Shown here in pieces: positions 1 through 10,502 of a DNA stretch of 40,061 bases; position 1 is the first letter of the stretch, and the number at the start of each line of letters is the position of its first letter. The notes beneath the pieces are model-generated. The model was not told the DNA's origin and made no database searches. It saw only the letters and a list, made by a program, of their open reading frames with translations. Source of the DNA: Oscillospiraceae bacterium (lineage in GTDB: Bacteria; Bacillota; Clostridia; Oscillospirales; Acutalibacteraceae); NCBI GenBank assembly GCA_015066325.1, contig SVOP01000006.1, positions 1 through 40,061 of the forward strand, written 5' to 3'. The translations under genes were made by a program, and so were the position numbers.

Positions 1-543
1 TCAAAAACAATTTCAAGTCTTATCTGGGTTTTCGTAGTTTATGCTTTATTTTTAGGCTCTCTTTTTCTTTGGGTATTTCAGGTTAAGGATGCTTTAGGCG
101 AAGAGGTAATGGAAAGTGCTGAAAATCTTTTAAAGCTTTTCGGTGTCCCCTCTTTCTTAACAATTTTTATGGGTGCTTTTTCCTTCTGCCTTTCCCTTGC
201 TGTTTTAGTTCTTGTTGCAGTTCAATCCTTGCAGTTAGGTTTAACACTTTCTCACGTATCCCCTATTTCTAAATTCGGAAATATTGGTGTAATCATTATA
301 TTCTTCGGGCTTTTTGCAGTTATTCAGACTGTTTCTAATGCAGTTGCAGATTTACTCCCCTGCGGACTTGTTATAACTCCCGAGGTTATCAGAATAACAA
401 GCGATATTCATTCAACAAAAACCGCTTTAGGCATAAATGCTATGGGTATCAATGTAATTGGCTCACTTGTAAGACTTGCAATTGCAATTGCTCTTCATTT
501 TCCCACAAAATATCTCATTCAGCATAAGATAAATGTGAAATAA
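1..543 (+). CDS. C-terminal part of a multi-pass membrane protein (unknown family)
   Basis: The frame is open from base 1, so the ATG at 109 in the ORF track is internal and the gene begins upstream of the window. The visible 180 residues contain about four hydrophobic segments: one before the internal Met, then around SFLTIFMGAFSFCLSLAVLV, IGVIIIFFGLFAVIQTV and INVIGSLVRLAIAIAL. It ends in a short basic tail. The pattern resembles the permease half of an ABC-2-like exporter, but no signature motif proves this. The gene stops 36 bp before aspS in the same direction and no terminator is visible between them, so read-through into aspS is possible. Confidence 0.6.
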   Translation, partial: SKTISSLIWVFVVYALFLGSLFLWVFQVKDALGEEVMESAENLLKLFGVPSFLTIFMGAFSFCLSLAVLVLVAVQSLQLGLTLSHVSPISKFGNIGVIIIFFGLFAVIQTVSNAVADLLPCGLVITPEVIRITSDIHSTKTALGINAMGINVIGSLVRLAIAIALHFPTKYLIQHKINVK

Positions 544-579
544 CAGGTAAATAACTTCCTTCAGAAAGGGCGTATAAAT

Positions 580-2361
580 ATGGATAATATGAACGGTCTT
601 AAAAGAACCGTTTACTGCGGTGAGCTTCGCAGTGAAAATATCGGTAACGAAGTAACCGTTTGCGGATGGGTTGCAAAGCAGCGTGACCTTGGCGCACTTA
701 TTTTCGTTGATTTGCGTGACAGAACAGGTATTGTTCAGTTAGCATTTGACGAAACAACTGATAAAGAAATTTTCCAGAAGGCTTTCGCAGTAAGAAGTGA
801 ATATGTGCTTATGGCAAAGGGTATTGTCCGTGAGCGTTCTTCAAAAAACAGCGAGATTCCCACAGGTGATATTGAAATTGATGTTAAGGATTTAAGAGTA
901 CTTTCAAAAAGTGAAACTCCCCCCTTCGACATTGTTGAAAATTGTCAGACAGCAGAGCTTACAAGACTTAAATACCGCTATCTTGACCTTCGCCGTCCTG
1001 ATTTACAGCAGAATATTCTTTTCCGCCACAAGGTAACAAAAATTACTCGTGACTATTTTGATGAAAACGGATTTATTGAGATTGAAACACCTATGCTCAT
1101 TAAATCAACTCCCGAAGGTGCAAGAGATTTCCTTGTTCCCAGCCGTATTCATCAGGGCTCATTCTATGCTCTTCCTCAGTCACCTCAGCTTTATAAACAG
1201 CTTTCAATGGTTGCAGGGTTTGACAGATATATGCAGATTGCCCGTTGCTTCCGTGATGAAGACTTGAGAGCAGACAGACAGCCTGAATTCACTCAGATTG
1301 ACCTTGAAATGTCCTTTGTAACAATGGAAGACGTTCTTTCAATCGGTGAAGGCTACATTGCAAGAGTATTTAAGGAAGCTCTCGGAATCGAAATTCCCCT
1401 CCCCCTTCCCAGACTCACTTATAAAGAAGCAATGGAACGATATGGTTCCGATAAACCCGATACCCGCTTTGGTATGGAGATTTTTGACCTTACAGATATT
1501 GTTAAGGACTGTGGCTTCTCCGTTTTCTCATCTGCAGTTGCAGGCGGCGGTTCAGTTCGCGGTATTACTGCTAAAAATGCAGTTACCACATACACAAGAA
1601 AAGAAGTTGACAAGCTCACTGAATTTGTTAAAGGTATAGGTGCCAAGGGTCTTGCATGGATTCGTCTTACAGATGATGGAATTGCTTCTTCATTTGCAAA
1701 ATTTATGACAGAAGATGAAATGAAAGCAATACTTGAAAAAGCAGGTGCAGAAAAAGGTGATGTTGTTTTCATTATTGCAGACACAAAGAACAGCTCTGTT
1801 CTCTCCGTTCTCGGTTCACTTCGTAATGAAGCCGCAAAGAAGCTTGATATCATTGGCGATGGCTTCAATCTTTTATGGATTGTTGAATTCCCCTTCTTCG
1901 ATTGGGATGAAGATACTCAGCAGTTTGTTGCAATGCACCATCCCTTCACCTCACCTCTCCCTGAATGTCTCCCCTATCTTGAAACAGATAAGGCATCCGT
2001 AAGAGCAGAGGCTTATGACCTTGTTCTCAACGGTGTTGAGCTTTCTTCAGGCTCAATCCGTATTACCGATTCCGATTTGCAGGATAGAATTTTCAAGCTT
2101 CTCGGTCTTTCCGATGAAGAAGCTCAGCAGAAGTTCGGTTATCTTCTTGATGCCTTCAAATTCGGTCCTCCTCCCCATGGCGGTATGGGTATCGGTCTTG
2201 ACAGACTTATTATGCAGCTTCTTCAGGTTGACTCTCTTCGTGATGTTATTGCATTCCCTAAGGTTCAGAATGCAAGTGAACCTATGACAGAATGTCCCTC
2301 AAGAGTTGATAATATTCAGCTTGAAGAATTGGGTATTAATTTAAACGAAGAAGAAAAATAA
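580..2361 (+). CDS. aspS: Aspartyl-tRNA synthetase
   Basis: Class II synthetase that charges tRNA-Asp (and tRNA-Asn if non-discriminating) in the cytoplasm. An N-terminal OB fold for the anticodon is seen at VCGWVAKQRDLGALIFVDLRDR. The catalytic core has PEGARDFLVPSR, PQSPQLYKQ, motif 2 FRDEDLRADRQPEFTQIDLEM and motif 3 GGMGIGLDRLIMQ (about 534-546). A GAD-type insertion lies between roughly residues 290 and 410, as in bacterial AspRS. The 593-residue length is normal for the bacterial type. The start at 580 follows AGAAAGGGCG. A second Met three codons later is possible. No gatCAB genes are visible in the window, so specificity for Asp versus Asn cannot be judged here. Confidence 0.97.
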   Translation: MDNMNGLKRTVYCGELRSENIGNEVTVCGWVAKQRDLGALIFVDLRDRTGIVQLAFDETTDKEIFQKAFAVRSEYVLMAKGIVRERSSKNSEIPTGDIEIDVKDLRVLSKSETPPFDIVENCQTAELTRLKYRYLDLRRPDLQQNILFRHKVTKITRDYFDENGFIEIETPMLIKSTPEGARDFLVPSRIHQGSFYALPQSPQLYKQLSMVAGFDRYMQIARCFRDEDLRADRQPEFTQIDLEMSFVTMEDVLSIGEGYIARVFKEALGIEIPLPLPRLTYKEAMERYGSDKPDTRFGMEIFDLTDIVKDCGFSVFSSAVAGGGSVRGITAKNAVTTYTRKEVDKLTEFVKGIGAKGLAWIRLTDDGIASSFAKFMTEDEMKAILEKAGAEKGDVVFIIADTKNSSVLSVLGSLRNEAAKKLDIIGDGFNLLWIVEFPFFDWDEDTQQFVAMHHPFTSPLPECLPYLETDKASVRAEAYDLVLNGVELSSGSIRITDSDLQDRIFKLLGLSDEEAQQKFGYLLDAFKFGPPPHGGMGIGLDRLIMQLLQVDSLRDVIAFPKVQNASEPMTECPSRVDNIQLEELGINLNEEEK

Positions 2362-2411
2362 AAATATACTGAATTTTTCCCCTAATTCAACGCCAAAATA
2401 TAAAAAAACAC

Positions 2412-2440
2412 TTGAAAATAGGGGCGAAATATTATAGAAT
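2412..2440 (+). promoter_or_regulatory. Sigma-A-type promoter of efp
   Basis: TTGAAA, a 17-bp spacer and TAGAAT lie in the 121-bp gap between aspS and efp, about 40 bp before the efp start. The position and spacing fit a housekeeping promoter driving efp and the downstream zinc-ribbon gene. Confidence 0.7.
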
Positions 2441-2482
2441 TATTGTGTAAAAATATGAAATTCATTTTCGGAGGATTTAATT

Positions 2483-3040
2483 ATGGTAACAGCAGGCGAT
2501 TTCAAAAACGGCGTTACATTCGAAATGGATGGTAAGGTTTATTCCATCATCGAATTCCAGCACGTAAAACCCGGTAAAGGCGCAGCTTTTGTTCGTACAA
2601 AAATCAGAGATGTAATCAACGGCAGTGTTGTTGAAAAAACATTCAGCCCCACAGATAAATATCCCACAGCTTTCATTGAGAGAAAAGATATGGAATATTC
2701 TTATGAAGACGGCGGTCTTTATTATTTCATGGACCCCGAAAGCTATGAAATGATTCCCGTTGACGCTTCAAACCTTTCCGATAACTTCAAATTTGTTAAG
2801 GAAAATATGACATGTAAGATTCTTTCTTACAAAGGCAATGTTTTCGGCGTTGAACCCCCCACATTCGTAACTCTTCAGGTTACAAAAACTGACCCCGGTT
2901 TCGCAGGTAACACAGCTACTAATGCTACAAAACCCGCTACTGTTGAAACAGGCGCAGAAATCAAGGTTCCTCTCTTTATTGATGAGGGCGAAATGATTAA
3001 CATTGATACAAGAACAGGTGAATATCTCTCAAGAGCATAA
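2483..3040 (+). CDS. efp: Translation elongation factor P
   Basis: EF-P binds the ribosome E site and relieves stalling at polyproline stretches. The 185-residue length and three-domain beta-rich layout match the family: KOW-like N-domain to about 60, then two OB-type domains. The modified loop reads [10 protein letters not shown], placing the conserved lysine at position 32, the site that carries 5-aminopentanol in Bacillus. The C-terminus has the usual [23 protein letters not shown]. Translation starts at ATG 2483 after CGGAGG. The gene is followed 40 bp later by a gene with its own strong RBS, probably on the same transcript. Confidence 0.97.
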   Translation: MVTAGDFKNGVTFEMDGKVYSIIEFQHVKPGKGAAFVRTKIRDVINGSVVEKTFSPTDKYPTAFIERKDMEYSYEDGGLYYFMDPESYEMIPVDASNLSDNFKFVKENMTCKILSYKGNVFGVEPPTFVTLQVTKTDPGFAGNTATNATKPATVETGAEIKVPLFIDEGEMINIDTRTGEYLSRA

Positions 3041-3080
3041 TTACTTTTGAGTATTCAATAAATTTTAGGAGGTCATTGAA

Positions 3081-3512
3081 ATGACACTTACAGAAAAGGT
3101 TGCATACCTTAAAGGTCTTGCAGCAGGTCTTGAACTTGACAAAGACTCCAAAGAAACAAAAATTTTCGAAGCTATGTTTGATATTCTCGAAGATATGGCT
3201 CTTACAGTAAGCGATATTGATGAGGATCTCAGCGCAGTTGAAGATCTCGTTGATGCTATTGACGAAGACCTTGACGAGCTTGAAGAATATGTATTCTGCG
3301 ACGATGATGATTTCTGCGATTGCTGTGATTGTGAAGACGATGAACTTTATGAAGTTGAATGTCCTTCTTGCGGCGAAGAAATCTATCTTGATGATGACAT
3401 GCTCGATGAAGAGTTCATTGAATGCCCCGCTTGTGGCGAAAAGCTCGAACTTGATATCGAATTTGACGATTGCGATTGCGACTGCGGTTGCTGCGATTGT
3501 GACGAAGAATAA
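3081..3512 (+). CDS. CD1247 N-terminal-domain, Cys/Asp-rich zinc-ribbon protein
   Basis: The first ~70 residues (MTLTEKVAYLKGLAAGLELD...) match my recollection of the CD1247 N-terminal domain family of Clostridia, a helical acidic domain of unknown function. The second half has two CxxC pairs, CPSCGEEIYLDD and CPACGEKLELD, forming a likely zinc ribbon. The protein ends in an extreme Cys/Asp run (DDCDCDCGCCDCDEE), and a similar patch DDFCDCCDCEDDE lies in the middle. The clustered thiols and carboxylates suggest metal binding beyond one zinc ion, but no function is established. It starts after TTAGGAGGTCATTGAA, 40 bp behind efp, and is closed by a clear terminator. Confidence 0.8.
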   Translation: MTLTEKVAYLKGLAAGLELDKDSKETKIFEAMFDILEDMALTVSDIDEDLSAVEDLVDAIDEDLDELEEYVFCDDDDFCDCCDCEDDELYEVECPSCGEEIYLDDDMLDEEFIECPACGEKLELDIEFDDCDCDCGCCDCDEE

Positions 3513-3516
3513 TTTA

Positions 3517-3553
3517 AAAAACCGCTCAACCAAAAGGTTGGGCGGTTTTTTTA
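3517..3553 (+). terminator. Rho-independent terminator after the efp operon
   Basis: CCGCTCAACC-AAAA-GGTTGGGCGG (one G-U pair) followed by a run of seven T. It ends the plus-strand efp/CD1247-like transcript. Confidence 0.9.
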
Positions 3554-3717
3554 GTTTAAAGTGGCAAATGGCAAGTAGCAAGTTTCGGGACCTGCGGTCG
3601 GCAATTATTATGAGCACGGCGAATAACAAGGTTCTGCCGAAGGCAGGTTCTTATAAAATGTTTGGAAGCGAAGCTTCCCCTTAACTTGCCACTTTCAACT
3701 TCCAACTTTCAACTTTA
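3553..3717. repeat. Palindromic element with 7-nt-periodic arms, copy 1
   Basis: The left arm reads in heptads: agtttaa, agtggca, aatggca, agtagca, agttt. The right arm reads aacttgc, cactttc, aacttcc, aactttc, aacttta and is roughly the reverse complement of the left. The GC-richer core begins CGGGACCTGCGGTCGGCA and holds small perfect hairpins (CTGCC-gaa-GGCAG and GGAAGC-gaa-GCTTCC). A second copy with the same core start but different arms lies at 15811-15946. It sits between two terminators in a convergent gap and overlaps the 3' end of the minus-strand ORF 3681-3989. Confidence 0.7.
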
Positions 3718-3989
3718 AAAACAACATCCGTATCGATTGATACGGATGTTGTTTTGTTTTTATCTGGTTCTTTATTTGAAATATTAAATCCTAATGTTGT
3801 GATTACATAAGAAGCAATAAACAAAAATATAATTATAATTGCAATAACAATTCTTCTTATTGTTTCATTTCTTCTTACTATTTTACTTTCACCAATAACA
3901 TATTTACTTGAACCTAATTTACCGGGGTAATTTTTTGCAAAACCATAATAGCTTTTTCGTTTTTTCACATATTCGTTATTTTTAGCCAT
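3681..3989 (-). CDS. Small single-pass membrane protein coupled to lcp
   Basis: This 102-residue protein has a basic N-terminal cytoplasmic part (KKRKSYYGFAKNYPGKLG), one membrane helix (IVIAIIIIFLFIASYVITTLGF, about 46-68) and a short outer tail. I do not recognise a family. Its ATG overlaps the lcp stop by one base (TAATG), which supports translational coupling and a real gene. The last residues (KVESWKLKVAS) and the TAA are encoded by the heptad repeat element at 3553-3717. A strong terminator hairpin encodes roughly residues 78-90. The native protein may have ended earlier before the repeat arrived. The small basic/TM layout suggests a partner of the cell-wall ligase upstream, but that is only inferred from position. 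Confidence 0.6.
   Translation of the reverse strand: MAKNNEYVKKRKSYYGFAKNYPGKLGSSKYVIGESKIVRRNETIRRIVIAIIIIFLFIASYVITTLGFNISNKEPDKNKTTSVSIDTDVVFKVESWKLKVAS
3718..3755. terminator. Bidirectional terminator hairpin inside the 3' end of ORF 3681-3989
   Basis: A perfect 17-bp stem (arms 3718-3734 and 3739-3755) with a GATT loop. On the plus strand it is followed by TTTTGTTTTTAT, on the minus strand by TTTTAAAG. It probably ends the gyrA-lcp transcript from one side and backs up the efp terminator from the other. It lies within the reading frame of the small membrane protein, whose stop codon comes after it. Confidence 0.75.
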
Positions 3990-5551
3990 TATGCTGCCAC
4001 CTCTGTAACCGGTGTATTGTCAGTAGTAGGTGGTGGAGCAGGGGAGGTATCGGAAACAGGAACAGTTGTATCAGGAGCGTCAGCAACATTAGAATCTGTT
4101 TCTTCAACTGTTATATCCTCCGTAACAGGTTCTTCAATAGGTTCTTGTGTTGTTATAACCTCTGTTGTATCGGGAATATACTGATTTTCAGTTGTTTGAG
4201 GTGTATAAGAATTATTTGAAAGGGTTGTTGAAACAGTATTAGAAGAACTGTTTGAATAATCTCCTTTATAATTTGCACCTCTGTAAACATCTATAATAGA
4301 TGTTCTTCCCTCATTTAAGGTAATATTAGATTTTCCATAAAGCTCATTTTGCAATTTATAAGCAGCTAATTGATAATCAACAACCCAAATCCAAGCGTTT
4401 GCATCTCCTGATGTTCTGCATTCTTCATCAGGCATCTGAAGCTGTGTTCTTTCATAATTAAACCACTTACCTGTAACTGCCTGAACACCAACAGAAAGAA
4501 TCTGAGTTTTGCTGTAGCCTGTATCAACATAAGGAAGTAAAATATCAATATATTTATTAAGGTCACCAACAGAAGCAGTTTTTACTCTGTCTATAATAGA
4601 TTCGATAACCTGCCTCTGACGGCGAGTACGACTGACATCACCATCAGAATCACAACCACGGATTCGGCAGAAGCAAAGCGCTTGCTCACCATTTAAAGTT
4701 ACATTTTCACCGTAAGGAAGGCTGACTTTAAATCTTTTATAGTTATAATCTGCCTCATATTTCTGCACATCAACAGATACGCCACCCATTGCATCAATAA
4801 TATCAACAAAGGATTCGAAATTAACCATAACATAGTTATCAATTTCTATTTTATAGTTATTTTCAATCGTTTGCATAAGACACTCAGGCCCACCCATTGA
4901 AAACGCAGCATTAAGCTTTGTGCAATATGAACCATTTTCACTATCAACATAAAGATAACTATCTCGCATAAAAGAAACAAGCTTTAATTGCTTTGTTTTT
5001 TTATTAAGAGAAATAAGCATCATAACATCGGTATTACCGGAATTTGTTCCTCTGTCCGCACCGACAAGAAGCACATTTATAACATTTTTGCTGGACATTT
5101 TACTTTCATTACCTTGAGTTGCCCAGTCTTTTAATGCCTGTTTAAAATCAGCAGAACCAATATCAATATCTATATTTTCTAATTCATCATCTTCATAAAT
5201 AGTATCATCATATTCTGCATTATTTATATTATCACCCATAAGACCTAATTTCTGTGCCACAAAAATTCCTAACACAGTTGTCAAAGTAAGAATTATTGCC
5301 AATAAAATTGCAACAATACTTACGATGATTTTTTTCTTTTTAGGCAAATTGTTATACCAATTTGAAAGACGCTTGAAAATATTTTTTTCAGAACTTTTAA
5401 TATTTTTAATATCCTTTGGTTCTTCTACTTTTTCCTTTATAGGTGGTGGAGAAAGCTGTTTTTCTTGATTTTTGGCATCTTTTTTTGCCATTTCATCAAG
5501 TAAATCCATATAATCCTGTAAGCCCTCTTCATGTTTATTACTGTCAGACAT
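3989..5551 (-). CDS. LytR-CpsA-Psr (LCP) family cell-wall glycopolymer ligase
   Basis: LCP enzymes attach teichoic acid or capsule polymers from lipid carriers to peptidoglycan outside the membrane. The layout is a 73-residue charged cytoplasmic part, one membrane helix (about 74-99), the LCP domain from NVLLVGADRG (159) through FMRDSYLYV (195-203), FSMGGPECLMQTIENNYKIEIDNYVMVNFESF and RIRGCDSDGDVSRTRRQRQV, then a Thr/Ser/Pro-rich tail of about 100 residues that probably spans the wall. The catalytic-type Arg and Asp residues of the family are present (D166, R167, R196, D197). The RBS GGAGGAG lies in the last codons of gyrA, 3 bp away, so it is read on the origin operon transcript. Confidence 0.92.
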   Translation of the reverse strand: MSDSNKHEEGLQDYMDLLDEMAKKDAKNQEKQLSPPPIKEKVEEPKDIKNIKSSEKNIFKRLSNWYNNLPKKKKIIVSIVAILLAIILTLTTVLGIFVAQKLGLMGDNINNAEYDDTIYEDDELENIDIDIGSADFKQALKDWATQGNESKMSSKNVINVLLVGADRGTNSGNTDVMMLISLNKKTKQLKLVSFMRDSYLYVDSENGSYCTKLNAAFSMGGPECLMQTIENNYKIEIDNYVMVNFESFVDIIDAMGGVSVDVQKYEADYNYKRFKVSLPYGENVTLNGEQALCFCRIRGCDSDGDVSRTRRQRQVIESIIDRVKTASVGDLNKYIDILLPYVDTGYSKTQILSVGVQAVTGKWFNYERTQLQMPDEECRTSGDANAWIWVVDYQLAAYKLQNELYGKSNITLNEGRTSIIDVYRGANYKGDYSNSSSNTVSTTLSNNSYTPQTTENQYIPDTTEVITTQEPIEEPVTEDITVEETDSNVADAPDTTVPVSDTSPAPPPTTDNTPVTEVAA

Positions 5552-5554
5552 AAA

Positions 5555-8158
5555 TTACTCCTCCGTAGCCTCAATGTTTACGTCTTCAGTTCCTATATCT
5601 TCATTATCTCCTGATGTATCTCCTGCACCCTCTGTTGCAGTGCCATCATCTTCAACCTCACCATTGATTTCATCTTCATCATGTTCGGTTGTAGAAAGTG
5701 TTACTACTTTATCTCCTTCACCGAGGCGCATTACCTTAACACCCTTTGAAGGACGAGCGCAAACTCTGACTGCAGCTGCAGGAATTCTTATGATAATACC
5801 ATCCTGTGAAATAAGAATAATATCGTCTTCTTCATTAATATCGCTGATAGCTGCAACCTCACCATATTTTTCAATATGATAGTTTTTAAGACCCTTACCG
5901 CCTCTTGACTGAACACGATAGTTATCGTTATCACTGATACGACCAAAACCGGTTTCACTTACGGTGAGAAGCTTTCCGCCCTCACTCATAACGCTCATAC
6001 CAACAACTTCATCGCCATCTTTGAGAGTTATAGCCTTAACACCACTTGCTGTTCTACCGAGAGGTCTTGCATCATTTTCATTGAAACGGATGCACATACC
6101 TTTCTTAGTTGCAACAAGTAAATCATCATTTCCGGAAGTAAGTTTAACCCAAGCAAGCTCATCATCTTCACGAAGAGTAACAGCTATAATACCGTTTCTT
6201 CTTGTGTTTCTGTAAATATCAAGAGAGGAACGTTTAATAAGTCCTTTTCTTGTTACCATACAGAGATACATTCCCTGATCTTCCTTGGGAACTCTTATCA
6301 TTGCAGAAACCTTTTCTCCGTTTTCAAGAGGAAGAATATTAACAATGTTAGAGCCTTTACTTGTTTTGCTACCTTCGGGAATTTCATATCCTTTAAGACG
6401 ATATGCACGGCCTCTTGTGGTATAGAACATAATTGAATCGTGAGAGGATGCAATAAACATAGTTTCTGCATAATCGTCTTCTCTTCTTGTCATACCCTTA
6501 ACACCACGGCCACCTCTGTTCTGAATAGAGAATTGGTCAACGGGCTGACGCTTGATGTAACCCATATTTGTATAGGTATACATACATTTTTCTTCCGGAA
6601 TAAGATCTTCAATATCCACCTCACCGCTAACATTTTCAATAGCAGTTCTTCGAGGATCAGAATATTTTTTGCTTATAATTGCAAGTTCATCTTTAACAAT
6701 ATTAAGAACTCTTTCGTGTGAACCGAGAATTTCTTCATAATCCTTGATTTTTTCACGAAGTTCGTTGAGTTCATTAGTAATTTTCAGAATTTCAAGACCT
6801 GCCAACTGACCTAAACGGAAAGCAACAATAGCTGCTGCCTGAACATCGTCAAAATCGAATTTTTCCATAATAGCAGCTTTTGCTTCTGCCTGACCGCCCT
6901 TACAAGCACGAATTGTTGCAATAATTTCATCAACAATATCAATTGCTTTTGCAAGACCATCAAGAATATGAGCTCTCTCCTGAGCTTTTTTAAGGTCAAA
7001 CTGAGTTCTTCTGATAATAACATTACATTGGTGATCTATATATTTCTGAAGAATTTCCTTAAGAGTAAGAATTTTAGGTTGACCATCATCAAGGGCAAGG
7101 AGAATTACACCGCAGGTTGACTGAAGCTGAGTATAAGTAAATAACTTATTAAGAACAACCTGAGCATTAGCATCTCTTTTAATATCAATTTCAATATGCA
7201 TACCCATTTTATCGGATGAGTAGTCATTGATATCAGAAATACCTTCAACTCTCTTATCTTTAACAAGGTCCGCAATTGATTCAATAAGTCTTGCCTTATT
7301 AACCATATAGGGAATTTCGGTGATTATAATTTTAAATCTACCGTTTTTACCCTCAACGATTTCACATTTAGCACGAACTATAACCTTTGCTCTACCCGTT
7401 GCATAAGCAGCTCTGATACCTGCTCTGCCCATGATAATACCGCCGGTTGGAAAGTCAGGACCTTTAATATGCTCCATAAGGTCCTCAAGCTCTGCTTCAG
7501 GATTATCAATAAGGCATTCAATAGCACCGCAAACCTCACCTAAATTGTGAGGGGGAATATTTGTTGCCATACCAACCGCAATACCCTGAGAACCATTAAC
7601 AAGAAGGTTCGGAAAACGAGCAGGTAAAACAGTGGGCTCTTTAAGTCTGTCATCATAGTTAGGAACAAAGTCAACAGTATTTTTTTCAATATCTGTGAGC
7701 ATTTCCAATGACATTTTGCTCATACGGGATTCTGTATAACGATATGCAGCAGCAGGGTCACCGTCAATTGAACCGAAGTTACCGTGACCATCAACAAGCA
7801 TATATCTCATTGAGAAATCCTGAGCAAGTCTTACCATTGCATCATAAACAGATGCGTCACCATGGGGATGATATCTACCGAGAACAGAACCAACCGTATC
7901 GGCACATTTACGATATGCCTTATCAGGTGTAAGGTTATTCTCATACATTGTATAAAGAATTCTTCTGTGAACAGGCTTTAAACCATCTCGTACATCGGGA
8001 AGAGCACGGGAGGTAATAACAGACATTGAATAATCAAGGAAAGCTGTTCTTACTTCTTTATTAATTTCAACGTTTACAATACGTTGATTTTCATAAGGGT
8101 CAGGAAGATTATTTACACCTTGAGTGACGCCTTCAGTTTTTTCATTAAATTCGTCCAT
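5555..8158 (-). CDS. gyrA: DNA gyrase subunit A
   Basis: Breaks and rejoins DNA in the A2B2 gyrase that adds negative supercoils. The winged-helix and active-site region is intact: [19 protein letters not shown] and [12 protein letters not shown] with the catalytic Tyr141. The C-terminal beta-pinwheel carries a GyrA-box-like [11 protein letters not shown], and the protein ends in an acidic tail ([32 protein letters not shown]). The position matching E. coli Ser83 is Ala102, followed by Ser103; Asp106 (E. coli Asp87) is kept. Length is 867 residues, normal for the family. The start follows GGGAGGATTTAAAAG, 19 bp after gyrB. Confidence 0.97.
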   Translation of the reverse strand: MDEFNEKTEGVTQGVNNLPDPYENQRIVNVEINKEVRTAFLDYSMSVITSRALPDVRDGLKPVHRRILYTMYENNLTPDKAYRKCADTVGSVLGRYHPHGDASVYDAMVRLAQDFSMRYMLVDGHGNFGSIDGDPAAAYRYTESRMSKMSLEMLTDIEKNTVDFVPNYDDRLKEPTVLPARFPNLLVNGSQGIAVGMATNIPPHNLGEVCGAIECLIDNPEAELEDLMEHIKGPDFPTGGIIMGRAGIRAAYATGRAKVIVRAKCEIVEGKNGRFKIIITEIPYMVNKARLIESIADLVKDKRVEGISDINDYSSDKMGMHIEIDIKRDANAQVVLNKLFTYTQLQSTCGVILLALDDGQPKILTLKEILQKYIDHQCNVIIRRTQFDLKKAQERAHILDGLAKAIDIVDEIIATIRACKGGQAEAKAAIMEKFDFDDVQAAAIVAFRLGQLAGLEILKITNELNELREKIKDYEEILGSHERVLNIVKDELAIISKKYSDPRRTAIENVSGEVDIEDLIPEEKCMYTYTNMGYIKRQPVDQFSIQNRGGRGVKGMTRREDDYAETMFIASSHDSIMFYTTRGRAYRLKGYEIPEGSKTSKGSNIVNILPLENGEKVSAMIRVPKEDQGMYLCMVTRKGLIKRSSLDIYRNTRRNGIIAVTLREDDELAWVKLTSGNDDLLVATKKGMCIRFNENDARPLGRTASGVKAITLKDGDEVVGMSVMSEGGKLLTVSETGFGRISDNDNYRVQSRGGKGLKNYHIEKYGEVAAISDINEEDDIILISQDGIIIRIPAAAVRVCARPSKGVKVMRLGEGDKVVTLSTTEHDEDEINGEVEDDGTATEGAGDTSGDNEDIGTEDVNIEATEE

Positions 8159-8177
8159 CTTTTAAATCCTCCCTTTC

Positions 8178-10217
<2,040 letters not shown>

Positions 10218-10238
10218 TCAAATAATTTATTTACATAA

Positions 10239-10502
10239 TTAATGTGGGTTACCCGATTCTATTCTTCGTAAAATAGTTCCCACAGAAACGGGGGAAATAT
10301 AAATTCTTTTACCCTTTGGTGTCTGGCAGACTATAAAGGATTTAGGAAGTTCAAAAGGTGCAACATTTATTACACTTTTTTCTTTTTCCGCATTATTAAG
10401 ATAATCTATTGTTTTTTTCATAACAGTTGTGTTATCCATATCAAAAATACCGATAATTTCTTTATCTATTACAACCGTATCCTGACCTATGTGAATAAAC
10501 AT
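10239..10502 (-). CDS. remB: RemB/YaaB-like DUF370 regulator
   Basis: An 87-residue protein (MFIHIGQDTVVIDKEIIGIFDMD...) of the DUF370 family, which includes the extracellular-matrix regulators RemA and RemB of Bacillus. In B. subtilis the RemB homologue YaaB lies exactly here, between recF and gyrB, which supports the name. RemA-type proteins are DNA-binding, but the role in this anaerobe is unknown. The ATG overlaps the recF stop by one base (TAATG), indicating translational coupling. The gap to gyrB is 57 bp. Confidence 0.88.
   Translation of the reverse strand: MFIHIGQDTVVIDKEIIGIFDMDNTTVMKKTIDYLNNAEKEKSVINVAPFELPKSFIVCQTPKGKRIYISPVSVGTILRRIESGNPH

Noticed and set aside
2997-3629. 210-residue minus-strand ORF over the CD1247-like gene
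   Set aside because: Shadow frame of an Asp/Glu-rich gene; it crosses a terminator and a repeat and looks like low-complexity Ile/Phe/Ala sequence.
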